Part shown: piece after piece, positions 1-11,379 of the stretch
Layout of the letters: the number at the start of each line of letters is the position of its first letter
Position numbering within the stretch: position 1 is the first letter of the stretch
NCBI RefSeq assembly: GCF_963678635.1
Contig: NC_087069.1
Location: forward strand, 25,410,303-25,474,302
Origin: Symsagittifera roscoffensis
Lineage: Eukaryota; Xenacoelomorpha; Acoela; Convolutidae
Length of the DNA: 64,000 nucleotides
Direction: 5' to 3'
Notes under the pieces: generated by a model
Database searches by the model: none
The model's input: the letters and a program-made list of their open reading frames with translations, nothing else
What the model was told of the DNA's origin: nothing
Translations under genes and position numbers: made by a program

Positions 1-420
1 TTCAAAAGTGTTTTTTCAGTGTTTTTTCGTTTTAATTTTTTTTTTCGAAATAAAAATTTTTTTCTAAAATTTTTTTTTTAAATTTTCACTATTTTTTTTT
101 CAGTTTCAGTTTTTTTTTCGTTTCTGCATTTTGAATAGATGATAATCCCCAATTATACCTATGTATAACTAATGATCTTTTCTTTTTCAAAATTTTTTTT
201 TCGATTGTTTTTTCAGAATTTTTTTTTTACTTTTTTCTCAAAATATTTTTTTCAAAATTTTCCTACCTTCTTTTTTCAGAATTTTTTTGTTTTAATTTTT
301 CCCCCAAAACAATTTTTAAAAAATTTTTTTTTAAAAATGTTTTTCCAAAATTGTTTTTTCAAAATTTTCGATTTTTTTTTTCATATTCAGTTTTTTTGTT
401 TCTGCATTATGAATAGATGA
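1..420. repeat. T-rich low-complexity tract at outer end
   Basis: Long T runs separated by short AAAA or TTTCAG-like breaks. It contains two tandem copies of a short segment ending in TTTCTGCAT followed by GAATAGATGAT (about 100-170 and 350-425). The mirror image is the A-rich tract at 23510-23640. The Phe-rich open frame in it (172-420) is a by-product of the T runs. Confidence 0.7.
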
Positions 421-1030
421 TCCCCATTTATACCTAAGTCTAACTAAAGATCTCTGCTTAACTAATCATCTCTATGTAAATAACTAATGGTCACTATGTA
501 TTATAACTATTGATCACTATGTATAACTACAGATCTCTGTGTATATCTAATGATCCCTATTTATAACAATAATCACAATGCATGACTAATAACTCCTATG
601 AATAACAATTTTTCACTATGTAACAGTAATGAACCTATGCTTAGCTAATTACCCCTATAACTAACTAAATCGCCCTATGTAACACAATTGATCCAATGTA
701 TCACTGATGATTTTTTTATATAACTGAAATTCCCCATCTATAACACATAATCCCTAAGAATAAGTAAAAATCCCTATGTATAACTATTGATCCCTAGGTA
801 TGACTGATGATTTTGATAAATAACTAAAGATATCTCTGCATAACGAATGATCTCTGTGGCTGCTAATGATCCCTGAAAATGACTTATGGTCTCTATATAT
901 AACTATTGATCCCCTTTAAATCAGTAATAATCCCGATAATTACCCTATAAACAACTAATGATATTACACTAATGATCCTTCTTATAACTAATGATATCTG
1001 AATTTACCAAATGATCCCGAATTTACAAAG
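421..1030. repeat. decayed minisatellite, about 20-22 bp unit
   Basis: About 25 to 30 diverged tandem units approximating ataactaatgatccctatgt, with variable length. The reverse-complement array (units like tagttatacatagggatcat) lies at about 22970-23470 in the right arm, so the array is part of the inverted arms. Confidence 0.8.
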
Positions 1031-1059
1031 CGTGAAAATTGTTTTAGGCTAAAATCATA

Positions 1060-1265
1060 TTCCATCGAATGCACTGGTTGAATGGATGAGCCGAGCGATG
1101 AAAGATCAGAGGCATGAATGGATTTATGGATAGTTGGCCTAATGATTAGTTGAATCGATGGAACGCTGGATAGACAGATGAACGATAGATGTCTAGCTGT
1201 ATTGCTGGTTCGATGGCTTGATGTTTGAATGGGCAGAGTGTTGGATAGCTATATGGAAGTTTCGC
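1060..1265. repeat. decayed GATG-type short tandem repeat
   Basis: Repeated GATGAATGG, GATGGATAG and GATAGATG words in a row suggest a degraded tetranucleotide-derived array. It has no counterpart in the right arm. Confidence 0.5.
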
Positions 1266-1529
1266 TGGAAAATAGGATGGCATAAGAAAACGAGTTGATC
1301 GAAATGAGTATGTGCTCCACTAGTTTCTCAAGTTGTCCTTTTTTAGATCACCATAATCGACACGAATCATCTCATTTTTCTAGTACAACATGGTTATTTT
1401 CGAAATCAAGGTTAGCAATGACATTTTTCATCGTACTCATTTTGTGACTTTACGCATTGGTTGATTCCTGTTGACAGTTGTCGGGCAAAAGATTGATCGC
1501 CCAATAATTTTTTTCCGCATCAAAAAATC

Positions 1530-1727
1530 CTAGAATACGAAGTCATTCTCATCAGGGTTAGTTTGAATCTGTTTTCGAGTTTTCAATAAAGGCGGTCTGA
1601 GCTGCTTTTTAAATTGATCGATTGCTTTTGGTGGTTGTTCAATTGGAGGACCAGAACGGTTGCTAGCGTTAGTCTTACTAACGGAGGAAACTTTAAGTTC
1701 GTGGAATAAGTTCTCATAATTTTCGTT
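1530..1727 (-). pseudogene. possible terminal exon, unknown protein
   Basis: On the minus strand a frame stays open for 65 codons and ends in TAG (1530-1532). It is immediately preceded by an AG that could be a splice acceptor (TAGCTTAG, 1728-1735). Codon use is mixed and the composition (Lys, Gln, Pro, Asn, Ser; acidic end NPDENDFVF) looks protein-like rather than low-complexity. I do not recognise it. Further along the same strand (1440 down to about 1268) there is an ATG followed by another protein-like stretch interrupted by two stops. Both lie in the part of the left arm that has no match in the right arm, so this could be a fragment of a captured or resident gene. A chance open frame is a real alternative. 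Confidence 0.25.
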
Positions 1728-3633
1728 CTAAGCTATCTATATTCGCTGTTCGACTGTCATCAGCAACCGAAGTCAATTTTTTGAAAAAGTCGTATCATTT
1801 GACGCTCATGGTTAGAATTGGTATCTGAAAACGGGAACATTCTTTTCATTTTGTCATACTTTCTTTTTTGAGCTTAGATATGCATAACAAAGATCAAATT
1901 GTAGATAATTTTTGCTCATGTGGAATATGCATTATGTCTCTAAGGTTGGCTTTTCTCTTTAACTTTCCAAGAGTTCCATCAATTTTTGAAAAAACAATGT
2001 TTTTGCTATGTGAGATTTATTTCCGCTTGGAAACTCTAGAAGCTGAAAAAGCAAAGCTGAAATTTTAATTGCTTTCACTTTGTTCTAATTACTACTCAAT
2101 CCTGTGCAGGAAATACTGACGATGACTTATGGTTATTTTTGTCGTTCATAGAAGATGTTTTCAGAACGTGTTCATCTTTTACCATGTTGGTACTGCTTGG
2201 TTTACAAGAAAACGGTCTCTGCAGACGGTTTCTGGTCTAAGGTTACGAATGCAAAGCATTTGAAAAGCCACTACAAATTGCATGAGGAAATTTGATCATG
2301 TGCAGAATTTTTACTTACCGTTCAGAAATCAAACTAAGAAGTATTTCCTACTTGCCTTCTGATTGCAACCAAATAGCAGCAGTATATTCTAATGTTAGAA
2401 GTTTTCACATCCTATAAAACAATTGCGGTAAGAGGGCGAGATTGGTAAAAAAAGCGCAGGATTGGTTCTAATTTGCAATGATATTTAAATTGAATCATCG
2501 TGTTTTTTAAAGCAGAAAGAAACCATCTGGTAAAAGACATTAAAGTGTATACATGATAGAAAGGTGTATGTTCGTATGTATTATGCAAGTAAAAAAGCGT
2601 ACATTTATCTAATTTGTTTAGGTATGTCTGTTTAAATGTACAAGGATTCTACGTGTATGATGTACTTACGCCTGCACGCCTGTAAGTTTGTTTATTTTAT
2701 GGAATTGTGTCTATATGATCTATGTAGGTTTTGTAGACCATTAACTGTATATATGCGGTACTTATTAATAAAAAAACAAAATATGTTTTCGAACAGTGTT
2801 TCAAATTATTTTAGGATGTGTAATTACAACTGTAATTAAACCCCAAACTAAAAATCTAGGTTATTCTGCTAGAAAATTAAAAAACACTTCACAAGAATTT
2901 TTAGATGTTATAAAAAGATTTCAGTGTAAGTGTGCCTATAAGATGTTTTTTGATTTGTTGTTCAGTCTAATTTTTTTCAGGAAGACTCCAGTTTAATCAC
3001 GATAAACTACTATTGTACATCACAAAACAGATTCATAAGTTGTAAGTGTTAATGTTTTTCACGTAAGTTCTCAAAACTATCTGGACGTTTTTTTTTGTGC
3101 GTGCCTGTGCATTTTTACGTATAAAAGATCTCATGTATTTTTTGATAAAAATGTATTCTTGCACATGCTAAACGAAGGCATTCAGAGACCTGAGACCCTC
3201 ATATACAACTAAGAAAATAAGTATAGCCTAAACTTCATCTTATTAATTATCTTTTTGTTTAAAAATTTCAAAGTTTTGCACAAGACTCTTTGCATGGACA
3301 TCCATGCAGAAGATAATACAGCTCTACTTTTGCCTACCTGTGGCTTGGCTTGCGTATCGTAGTTGTTTAAGTATTTTTATAGGCTTACTTTTTGTATTCT
3401 TTGTTCATATGTAACCCTCTTGTTCTGTTTGGTTTTGATAAAATGTCTGAAAGACTCTGATTTTTTGCTACAGATACAATTTAGGTACAACACGTTTACC
3501 ACAACATACGCAAGAAATTACGATTGTGTTTATATATGCAAACATAATAGTATTTATGAACCTCAAAAATCTGGGACACATTTGCATACATGTTCAATAA
3601 ATTATTATTTTTTAAAGCATACATAATCTCTTG

Positions 3634-4545
3634 AATTTCTAAATTTCACACTGGTGGTTTGTAGTAAGACACGACACAAAGACATCGTTTGAATAAAATC
3701 AAACAAACTTCTCAAAGTTTTTTAATCCCACTTCTTGTTTAACATGAAGCCTGCAGTCAGTATTCCCGTAAAAAATACATATCTAGCTCTACAAATCATT
3801 GAGGCATGGCCGGTCGGTTTAGCGGGAAATAGTTAACCCGACGTTATTCCTCGATACGATCCGCAGGAACGCCACCATTGGTGTAATCAATGCTTTAAAA
3901 GTCTTAAACGTTTCAACATTGAATACTGGTGGAGCAAATTGTACGCCAAGTAGTTAATCGAAAGCAATTAAGCAGGAAAATATCTATCTACTAAGTTGAT
4001 AGTTTCTAATTCCTTAGAAATGCTTCAAAACTTCATATGTTTTCTTTTAAATTAATTGAACCAACGCCAGTCTCAACTAAAATAGACGCCATAATCAGGC
4101 AAAACATCAATTTAAGCCAGAACACGAGTAATACAATTAATTTTAAACTGAACATATGAAAATTTTAAGTATTACTAAGGAATTAGAAACTATCAATTCG
4201 GTAGATAGATAGTTTTATGCGTACTTTTTTTTCGATTAAGTACTTGGCAAACTGTTTGCTGCACACCAATTTTCAATTTTAAATTTTTTAAAACTGTAAA
4301 GCATTGATTACACCAATGGGAGGCATTCCTGCGGAGCGTATCGACGAGCAACGTCGGTATAGCTATTTCCTGCTAAACGGACCTGCCATGCCTCAATGTT
4401 TCGTAGAGCAAGAAATGTGTTTTTTCCAGGAATACTGACTGCAGACTTCTTGTAAAACAACAAATTGGGATTAAAATTTTTTGAGATGTTTGTATGATTT
4501 TATTCAAATGATGTCTTTATGTCGTGCAACTCATAACAATGCCTG
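3634..4545. repeat. 0.9 kb palindrome, copy 1
   Basis: The left half (3634-4055) and right half (4130-4545) are reverse complements, roughly 80 to 85% identical, around a short centre near 4060-4130. Each half has a relatively GC-rich core (about 3807-3885 and 4310-4395) with words such as GGCATGGCCGGTC, CGATACGATCCGCAGGAA and its inverted form. The core is the best conserved part of the array. Confidence 0.75.
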
Positions 4546-4559
4546 TAATTTACAACAAA

Positions 4560-5990
4560 CCTCTAAGTGCAATACAAAAACTCAGCTTTGTGAAATCGTT
4601 TAGCATTTTGATAGTTATTTTAATATACTTAAAGATCGGCCATTAGCGTGATTACTGCACGATACTTAAATAGGGAATTTTTTTGCATCAATTTAAGAAA
4701 CGTATAGTTTTAAATTCAATCTATCTTCAGAAATGAAATTTTACTTCGAGAATTGATGTCAAGGCTTGCTAAAACTTTTTTTATGGATGTAACATCACTA
4801 TTTGTTCAGTTATATCCTTATATTGGGCTTTTTGGCGTTTGTAGTCATTCCAGGATACTCTACTAAAATGAGATATTTTAAACCGACCGACCATGCCTCA
4901 ATGATTTTTAGAGCAAGAAAAATATATTTTTTTTGCGGAGTACTGACTGCAGGTTTCATGTAAAACAACAAATTGAGATTAAAAAATTTTGAGAAAATTG
5001 TATGATTTTAATCAAATGATGTCTTTGTGTCGTGCAACTCTTAACAATTCCTGTGTTTCACTAAAAACCCTCTAAGTGGAATATAGAAACTCAGTTTTGT
5101 GAAAATGGTTGGCAGTTTAATAGTTATTTTAATATATTTAACGATCAGTGATTTCTGAAAGTTACAAAACTTTTTGCATACAATTGAAAAGACAAAATCA
5201 GTTAATCCTGAGGTTTATTTTTCTCTTCGGTTTTTTTGCATCAAATTCAAAAAAGTTCTCTTGCATCAAATTCAAAACTGAACAGTGATTACTGCACCAT
5301 ACTGGGAATACAGGACAGACAATTTTTTTCCTAAGAGTTCATAAAAATATCTTGTTAGGTTTGCTTTATCTGATTTTCAATTTATCTTGAAATTTCTTAA
5401 GAAAATTTTTCGATTGCAATTTGAAAGAAAAAATCGCTAGGAGGTAAACCCTTAAAAAATGTTTTCACAGTTATAACTGCTGAGACTGCTTTCTTGGTCG
5501 GTTTCTTTTATCTGAAATCAAAATTAGCGGTCCTAACAGTCAAAACTGTGCAAACTTTCTTTAAAAACTTCAGAATTCTTGAAATTACTTGAGTTGCAGA
5601 GGAGTGAATTATACAAAGATAACAGTCATGACAGTCAAAACTATCTAAAAAATTTTAAATGAGTGATCTTAAAACAATTTTTTTCTTTCAACAGATTCAT
5701 TCGAAATAAAGTGAAGTAAATTCTAATAAAAATTGTAGCAAAAGCTGGAAACTATATAAACTGAATTAATAATTAAAAAGCTTGATATGTACATTGTTAT
5801 TTTAGCGTTCACGCATCTGAAGTCTGAAAAAACCTCAGCGCAATCTCATTAAATTGCTATATGTTCTTTTTTCAGAATTATTAACTTTCAAGAGATTGAT
5901 TGAATTTTGTTCAAAATCTATTCAGAAAGTCAAAATGTAAAAAAAAGAGAGCAAATCAATAAAAAATGGGAGAAAAAAGTATAAAGGCAA
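4560..5990 (+). repeat. block Q and start of W, paired with 7050-8225
   Basis: Forward copy of sequence that recurs inverted at 7050-8225. Shared landmarks are GGCGTTTGTAGT, CTTGCTAAAACTTT, ACTGCAC.ATACTTAAATA and TTTAGCGTTCACGC. It contains several AACAGTCAAAACT and inverted AGTTTTGACTGTT words (about 5460-5650), a possible protein-binding cluster or simply a duplicated motif. No coding frame is convincing. Confidence 0.6.
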
Positions 5991-6289
5991 GTTGGTAGCC
6001 ATTAAAAAATTAAAAAAAGCATGAAAGAAACTAAACTATTTCACTACATAAACTATTGCACTATATTTGCACACTGGGGAGTTTAAATAAGCAGATAATG
6101 AATGCAACAAAACATGACCCAAAACTTTTCGTTTTTGATCGGAGACACTAATGACAACTCTGTCGTAAATTCTGAAGTTCACAAGCTAAACGTTGAGTAT
6201 TCGAGTGTTAATAATTAATTCTATTGATAACTTATTTAGTTTTTCTCGATTAAATTTTCCGCGTTTGAATTTAGTTTTTCCCGATTAAA

Positions 6290-6586
6290 GTCAATCAACA
6301 GAAATATTCAAGTTTCAAAATAGTTGTACAAAAAATCGCATTTGCAAAGAAAAACATTACATACATCAAAAAGCGAGAAAAATGTGAAATTAAAGGAATT
6401 CAAGTTTCAGTTTTTGAAGAATTAGGCCCTTATCTTTTTACGTCGGTAATCTTTCAGCGAAGTACTCATCAGACAAATCTGCAAAGTTTCTGGGTAATGA
6501 ATTTTGACAGGTTGAATGCTTACAAATTTAATCAAAAAACAGTTTTTTTTTTAATTTTGAGATCATTTTTACCTTTTCAACCTTAA
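6290..6586 (+). CDS. repeated small open frame in W block, copy 1
   Basis: Ninety-eight codons open from an upstream TAG to TAA. The protein would begin near VNQQKYSSFKIVVQK and contain VFEELGPYLFTSVIFQ and FWVMNFDRLNAYKFNQ. There is no obvious start codon in the copy. The same frame is open in the third W block (13444-13743) but frameshifted in the other two. The residue mix is not low-complexity, which is why I list it. I do not recognise a family. It may be a remnant exon of the gene that once belonged to the element, or a chance frame. Confidence 0.25.
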   Translation, partial: VNQQKYSSFKIVVQKIAFAKKNITYIKKREKCEIKGIQVSVFEELGPYLFTSVIFQRSTHQTNLQSFWVMNFDRLNAYKFNQKTVFFLILRSFLPFQP

Positions 6587-6714
6587 CCTTCAATTCTTCT
6601 CATCTACAAGTATATCGAAAAAAAATTGTGATAATCTAAGGTAACTTTTGGCGAATGGAACTTTTAATTATTTTAAAGTAACCATTAATTTGCTAAACAA
6701 TTTCACAAAGCGGA

Positions 6715-7050
6715 ATTTCTAAATTTCAAACTGGTGGTTTGTAGTAAGACACGACATAAAGACATCATTTGAATAAAATCAAACAAACTTCTCAAAGTTT
6801 TTAAATCACACTTCTTGTTTAACATGAAGCCTGCAGTCAGTATTCCCGTAAAAAATACATATCTAGCTCTACAAATTATTGAGGCATGGCCGGTCAGTTT
6901 AGCGGGAAATAGTTAACCCGACCTTATTCCTCGATACGATCCGCAGGAACGCCTCCATTGGTGTAATCAATATTTTACAGTTTTAAACGTTTTCAAATTG
7001 AAAATTGGTGTGCAGCAAACTTTTTGCCAAGTACTTAATTTTATTTAATT
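6715..7050 (+). repeat. half palindrome in unit 1
   Basis: Copy of the left half only, including the GC-rich core. It is followed by short TTAATTTAATTTTG repeats (about 7030-7100) where the palindrome centre would be expected, then by the inverted Q block. Confidence 0.65.
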
Positions 7051-8225
7051 TTGTCTTAACTTAATTTAATTTTGTTCTTAGTTTAATTTAACTTGATTTA
7101 ATTTTGTCCATGAGCTTACATTTTCTCTCATTTTTTATTGAATTGCTCTCACTTTTTTAAACATTTTGACTCTCTGAGTTGATTTTTGAACAAATTGTCA
7201 ATCATTCTTTCGAAATTTAACATTTATGAAAAAACAAATAACAATTTATTGAGGTAACGCGAAGATTTATTTTGCAGACTTGAGAAGCGTGAACGCTAAA
7301 AAACCAATCTATTTAAAAAATAATCCATTTTATATAGTTTTCAACTTGTGTTACAATTTTTAAAAGAACGTACTTCACTTCTTTTTGAAAGAAACTGTTG
7401 AAAGAAAAAAATGTTATAAGATTGCTCATTTAGTAAATTTTAAATATTTTTGACTGTTAAAACTGTTATCTTTGTACAATTGTCTTCTCTGCATCCTAAG
7501 ATAATACATAAAATCTCAAGTTTTCCTCAAAAACTTTGCACAGTTTTGGCTGTTAACACTAATAATTTTGATTTCAGATAAAAAGCAAGCGACCAAGAGA
7601 GCAACCTCAACAGTCAAAACTCTGAAGACACCTTTTAAGGGTTTACCTCATAACGATTTTTTCTTTCATATTGCAATCGAAAAATTTTTCTTAAGAAATT
7701 TTAAGATAAGTTGAAAATCAGATAAAGCAAACCTAACAAGATATTTTTATGAACTCTTAGGAAAAAAATTGTCTGTCCTGTATTTCCTAAATTACTGAGG
7801 AAAAATGTTTTCTTTATGGAGCAAAATTGCTTAAAGCCATTTGATAATACCTCAATTTTAGTGGAGTACTCCTAATTACTACAAACGCCACCAAGCCTAA
7901 TATAAAAAAACAAATTCACTAAAATTAACAGTTCAACGTAAGTATATAACTCAACATAGTGTGGTGTTATATCCATAATAAAGTTTTAGCAAGCCATGAC
8001 ATCATTTATTGAGGTAAACGTTTTTTCTGAAGATAGATAGAACTGAAAAGTATAGATTTTTTCAATTGGTGCAAAAAAACTCCGTATTTAAGTATGGTGC
8101 AGTAAAATCTCTCCAATTTTCTAAATTGAGCAAAAATAAACAAAATTTTTTGATTTGATGCAAAAAAACTTAAAAGTAAATTAAACCTCAGGAAAGATTT
8201 TACAGAAGGTTTGAGATTTTTAAAA

Positions 8226-9405
8226 AGCGAGAAAAAATATTATGTTGAACATGTTTGCAAATGTGTCCCAGACTTGTGAGGTTCAAAAGCAAAACTTTCA
8301 TGTTTTTGTAAATACTGTTATAATTTAATGCATAAGCACACTCGCAATTCATGCGTACAATCTGACAAAAAGAGTCTTGTGCAAAACTCTAAAATTTTCA
8401 AACAAAAAGATAAATTTTAAGATGAAATTTAGGCCATACTTATTTTCTTAGTTGTATATGAGCGTCTCAGGTCTCTGAATGCCTCCGCTTAGCAAGTGCA
8501 AGAATATTTTTTATCAAAAAATACATGAGATCACTCATACCTTAAAAGGCACAGGCACGCACAAAAAAAACGTCCAAATAGTTAAGATCCCATACGTGAA
8601 AAAAATAACACTTCCTCATTGTGTATCTGGTAAGTTGTGTACCTTAATAGTTTGTAGTGAGTAAACTGGCGTCCTCTCGAAAAAATTTAGACTGTTTTGG
8701 ATAAATAGTCATACCTCTGCTTGAATTCATACGCATTATACGTTATTGGTAAGAGTTTAACGAAAAATTTTTTAAAAATTTTTAAACAATCATCACTACA
8801 TAACTACTTAAGCACATGCGCAAACTCCCCCATACACACTTTGTCAACCCATACACAAATATCTGGTACTTTTTGGTACTTACACACCTTCCCGAGTAAT
8901 AAGTCTGCGTCTTCCAGACAATTCAGAAACCATTGAAATATATATAAATAACGATGAAGTTTTAGGTCTCAGTTTGGCTCATCAGACAAATAATTGATTA
9001 GTTAGAAGTACAAAGTACCATAGAAACATAAAACACACACTGTTTCTGTGAGCACATGCGTCATCTTCATCTATATGTACGCAGAATTTTTCGATAAGTC
9101 TCGTTTATACATACATCGAGGAACCATTTAGACATGAACAACAAATCAACAAATATCACCTAGGCAGGCATACACAGAAAGTTTTATAGAACATCTAGAG
9201 TTTCTAGTGAGCTATTTTTGTATTTTCTAGCAGAATAACCTATATTTTTTTAGGGTTTAATTCCAGTTGTAGTTACCCATTCTAAAAAGCTTTAAAACAC
9301 TGTTAAAATATATCCTAATGTTTTTATGGATACTTACCACATATATACATTTAATGGGCTACAAATTCTACATAAATCATAGAGACGCAAATCCATGAAT
9401 GAAAC
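8226..9405 (-). repeat. inverted arm segment V' in unit 1
   Basis: Reverse-complement relative of 2660-3630 in the left arm and direct relative of 15400-16900 and 19590-21060. It lacks the 0.3 kb around the AACGTGTTGTACCTA word present in the other two. Short frames inside it (for example 8479-8664) are not consistent between copies. Confidence 0.6.
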
Positions 9406-10038
9406 ATATATAAAACTATCTAAAAAACTTTAAATGAGTGATCTTATAACAATTTTTTTCTTTCAACAGATTCATTCGAAATAAAGTGAAGTAATTTCTA
9501 TTAAAAATTGTAGCAAAAGCTGAAAACTATATAAACTGAATTAAAAATTAAAAAGCTTGTTATGTACATTGTTATTTTAGCGTTCACGTTTCTGAAGTCT
9601 GCAAAAAACCTCAGCGTAATCTCATTAAATTTCTATATGTTCTTTTTCAGAAACATTAACTTTCAAGAGATTGATTAAAATTTTGTTCAAAATCTATTCA
9701 GAAAATCAAAATGTAAAAAAAGGAGAGCAAATCAATAAAAATGGGAGAAAAGAGTATATAAGCAAGTTGGTAGCCATAAAGAAAATAAAAAAGCATGAAA
9801 GAAACTAAACTATTACACTATATTAAATATTGCACTATATTTTCACACTGGGGAGTTTAAATAAGCAGATAATGAATGCATTAAAACATGGCCAAAAACT
9901 TTTCTTTTTTGACCTGAGACACTAATGACCACTCTGTCGTAAATTCTGAAATTCACAAGCTAAGCGTTGAGTATTCGAGTGTTAACAAATAATTCTATTG
10001 ATAACTTATTTAGTTTTTCCCGATTAAATTTTACGCAA

Positions 10039-10330
10039 GTCAATCAACAAAAATATTCAAGATTCAAAATAGTTGTACAAAAAATCGCATTTCAAAAGAA
10101 AAATATTTCACAATCGAAAAAAGAGAAAAATTTTAAATTAAAAGAATTCAAGTTTCAGTTTTTGAAGAATTAGGCCCTTATCCTTTTACGTCGGTAATCT
10201 GTCAGCAAAGTACTCATCAGATAAATATGCAAATTTTCTGGGTAATGAATTTTGACAGGTTGAATGCTTACAAATTTAATCAAAAAATCAGTTTTTTTTT
10301 ATTTTGAGTTCATTTTTACTTTTTCAACCC
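10039..10330 (+). pseudogene. W-block frame, copy 2, frameshifted
   Basis: Homologous to 6290-6586, but the frame is lost around 10110-10140, where the sequence reads AATCGAAAAAAGAG. It then ends early at about 10171. The downstream part is still recognisable in another frame. Confidence 0.25.
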
Positions 10331-10460
10331 TAACCTTCAATACTTCTCATCTTCAAGTAATCCAAGAAAAAATTGTGATAATCTAAGGTAACTTTTGTCG
10401 AATGGAACTTTTAATCATTTTAAAGTAATCATTAATTTGCTAAACATTTTCACAAAGCTG

Positions 10461-11372
10461 AATTTCTAAATTTCACACTGGTGGTTTGTAGTAAGACACG
10501 ACACAAAGACATCGTTTGAATAAAATCAAACAAACTTCTCAAAGTTTTTTAATCCCACTTCTTGTTTAACATGAAGCCTGCAGTCAGTATTCCCGTAAAA
10601 AATACATATCTAGCTCTACAAATCATTGAGGCACGGCCGGTCGGTTTAGCGGGAAATAGTTAACCCGACGTTATTCCTCGATACGATCCGCAGGAACGCC
10701 ACCATTGGTGTAATCAATGCTTTAAAAGTCTTAAACGTTTCAACATTGAATACTGGTGGAGCAAACTGTACGCCAAGTAGTTAATCGAAAGCAATTAAGC
10801 AGGAAAATATCTATCTACTAAGTTGATAGTTTCTAATTCCTTGGAAATGCTTCAAAACTTCATATGTTTTCTTTTAAATTAATTGAACCAACGCCAGTCT
10901 CAACTAAAATAGACGCCATAATCAGGCAAAACATCAATTTAAGCCAGAACACGAGTAATACAATTAATTTTAAACTGAACATATGAAAATTTTAAGTATT
11001 ACTAAGGAATTAGAAACTATCAATTCGGTAGAAAGATAGTTTTATGCGTACTTTTTTTTCGATTAAGTACTTGGCAAACTGTTTGCTGCACACCAATTTT
11101 CAATTTTAAATTTTTTAAAACTGTAAAGCATTGATTACACCAATGGGAGGCATTCCTGCGGAGCGTATCGACGAGCAACGTCGGTATAGCTATTTCCTGC
11201 TAAACGGACCTGCCATGCCTCAATGTTTCGTAGAGCAAGAAATGTGTTTTTCCAGGAATACTGACTGCAGACTTCTTGTAAAACAACAAATTGGGATTAA
11301 CATTTTTTGAGATGTTTGTATGATTTTATTCAAATGATGTCTTTATGTCGTGCAACTCATAACAATGCCTGT
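10461..11372. repeat. 0.9 kb palindrome, copy 2
   Basis: Nearly identical to the palindrome at 3634. Single differences include an A to G near 10848 and a T to A in the inner arm near 11032, so the two copies were homogenised recently. Confidence 0.75.
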
Positions 11373-11379
11373 AATTTAC

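Larger units (their letters stand above)
1031..1917. other. unpaired block of left arm
   Basis: This 0.9 kb is present only in the left arm. It is less AT-rich than its surroundings and contains the decayed GATG repeat and the possible minus-strand exon pieces. Its absence from the right arm means either insertion here or deletion there. Confidence 0.5.
1..3630 (+). repeat. left inverted arm of the foldback element
   Basis: Pairs in reverse orientation with 19590-23640. The pairing is interrupted. About 0.9 kb (1031-1917) has no partner on the right. The right arm carries about 0.5 kb (around 20360-20870) and about 1.1 kb (21216-22310) that are absent here. Matched parts look roughly 80 to 85% identical by eye, so the arms are old. 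Confidence 0.65.
3634..10460 (+). repeat. tandem unit 1 of foldback interior
   Basis: Order of blocks: full palindrome (3634-4545), block Q (4560-5640), block W (5640-6715), half palindrome (6715-7050), inverted Q (7050-8225), inverted arm segment V' (8226-9405), W again (9410-10460). The same order repeats in unit 2. Unit 1 lacks about 0.3 kb near 5310 that unit 2 has at about 12135-12440. Confidence 0.7.

Noticed and set aside
172-420. Phe-rich open frame
   Set aside because: Produced by T runs in a low-complexity tract; no protein-like composition.
3807-3885. Possible tRNA or pol III promoter in the palindrome core
   Set aside because: No acceptable A box and B box pair and no cloverleaf; several mismatches to both boxes.
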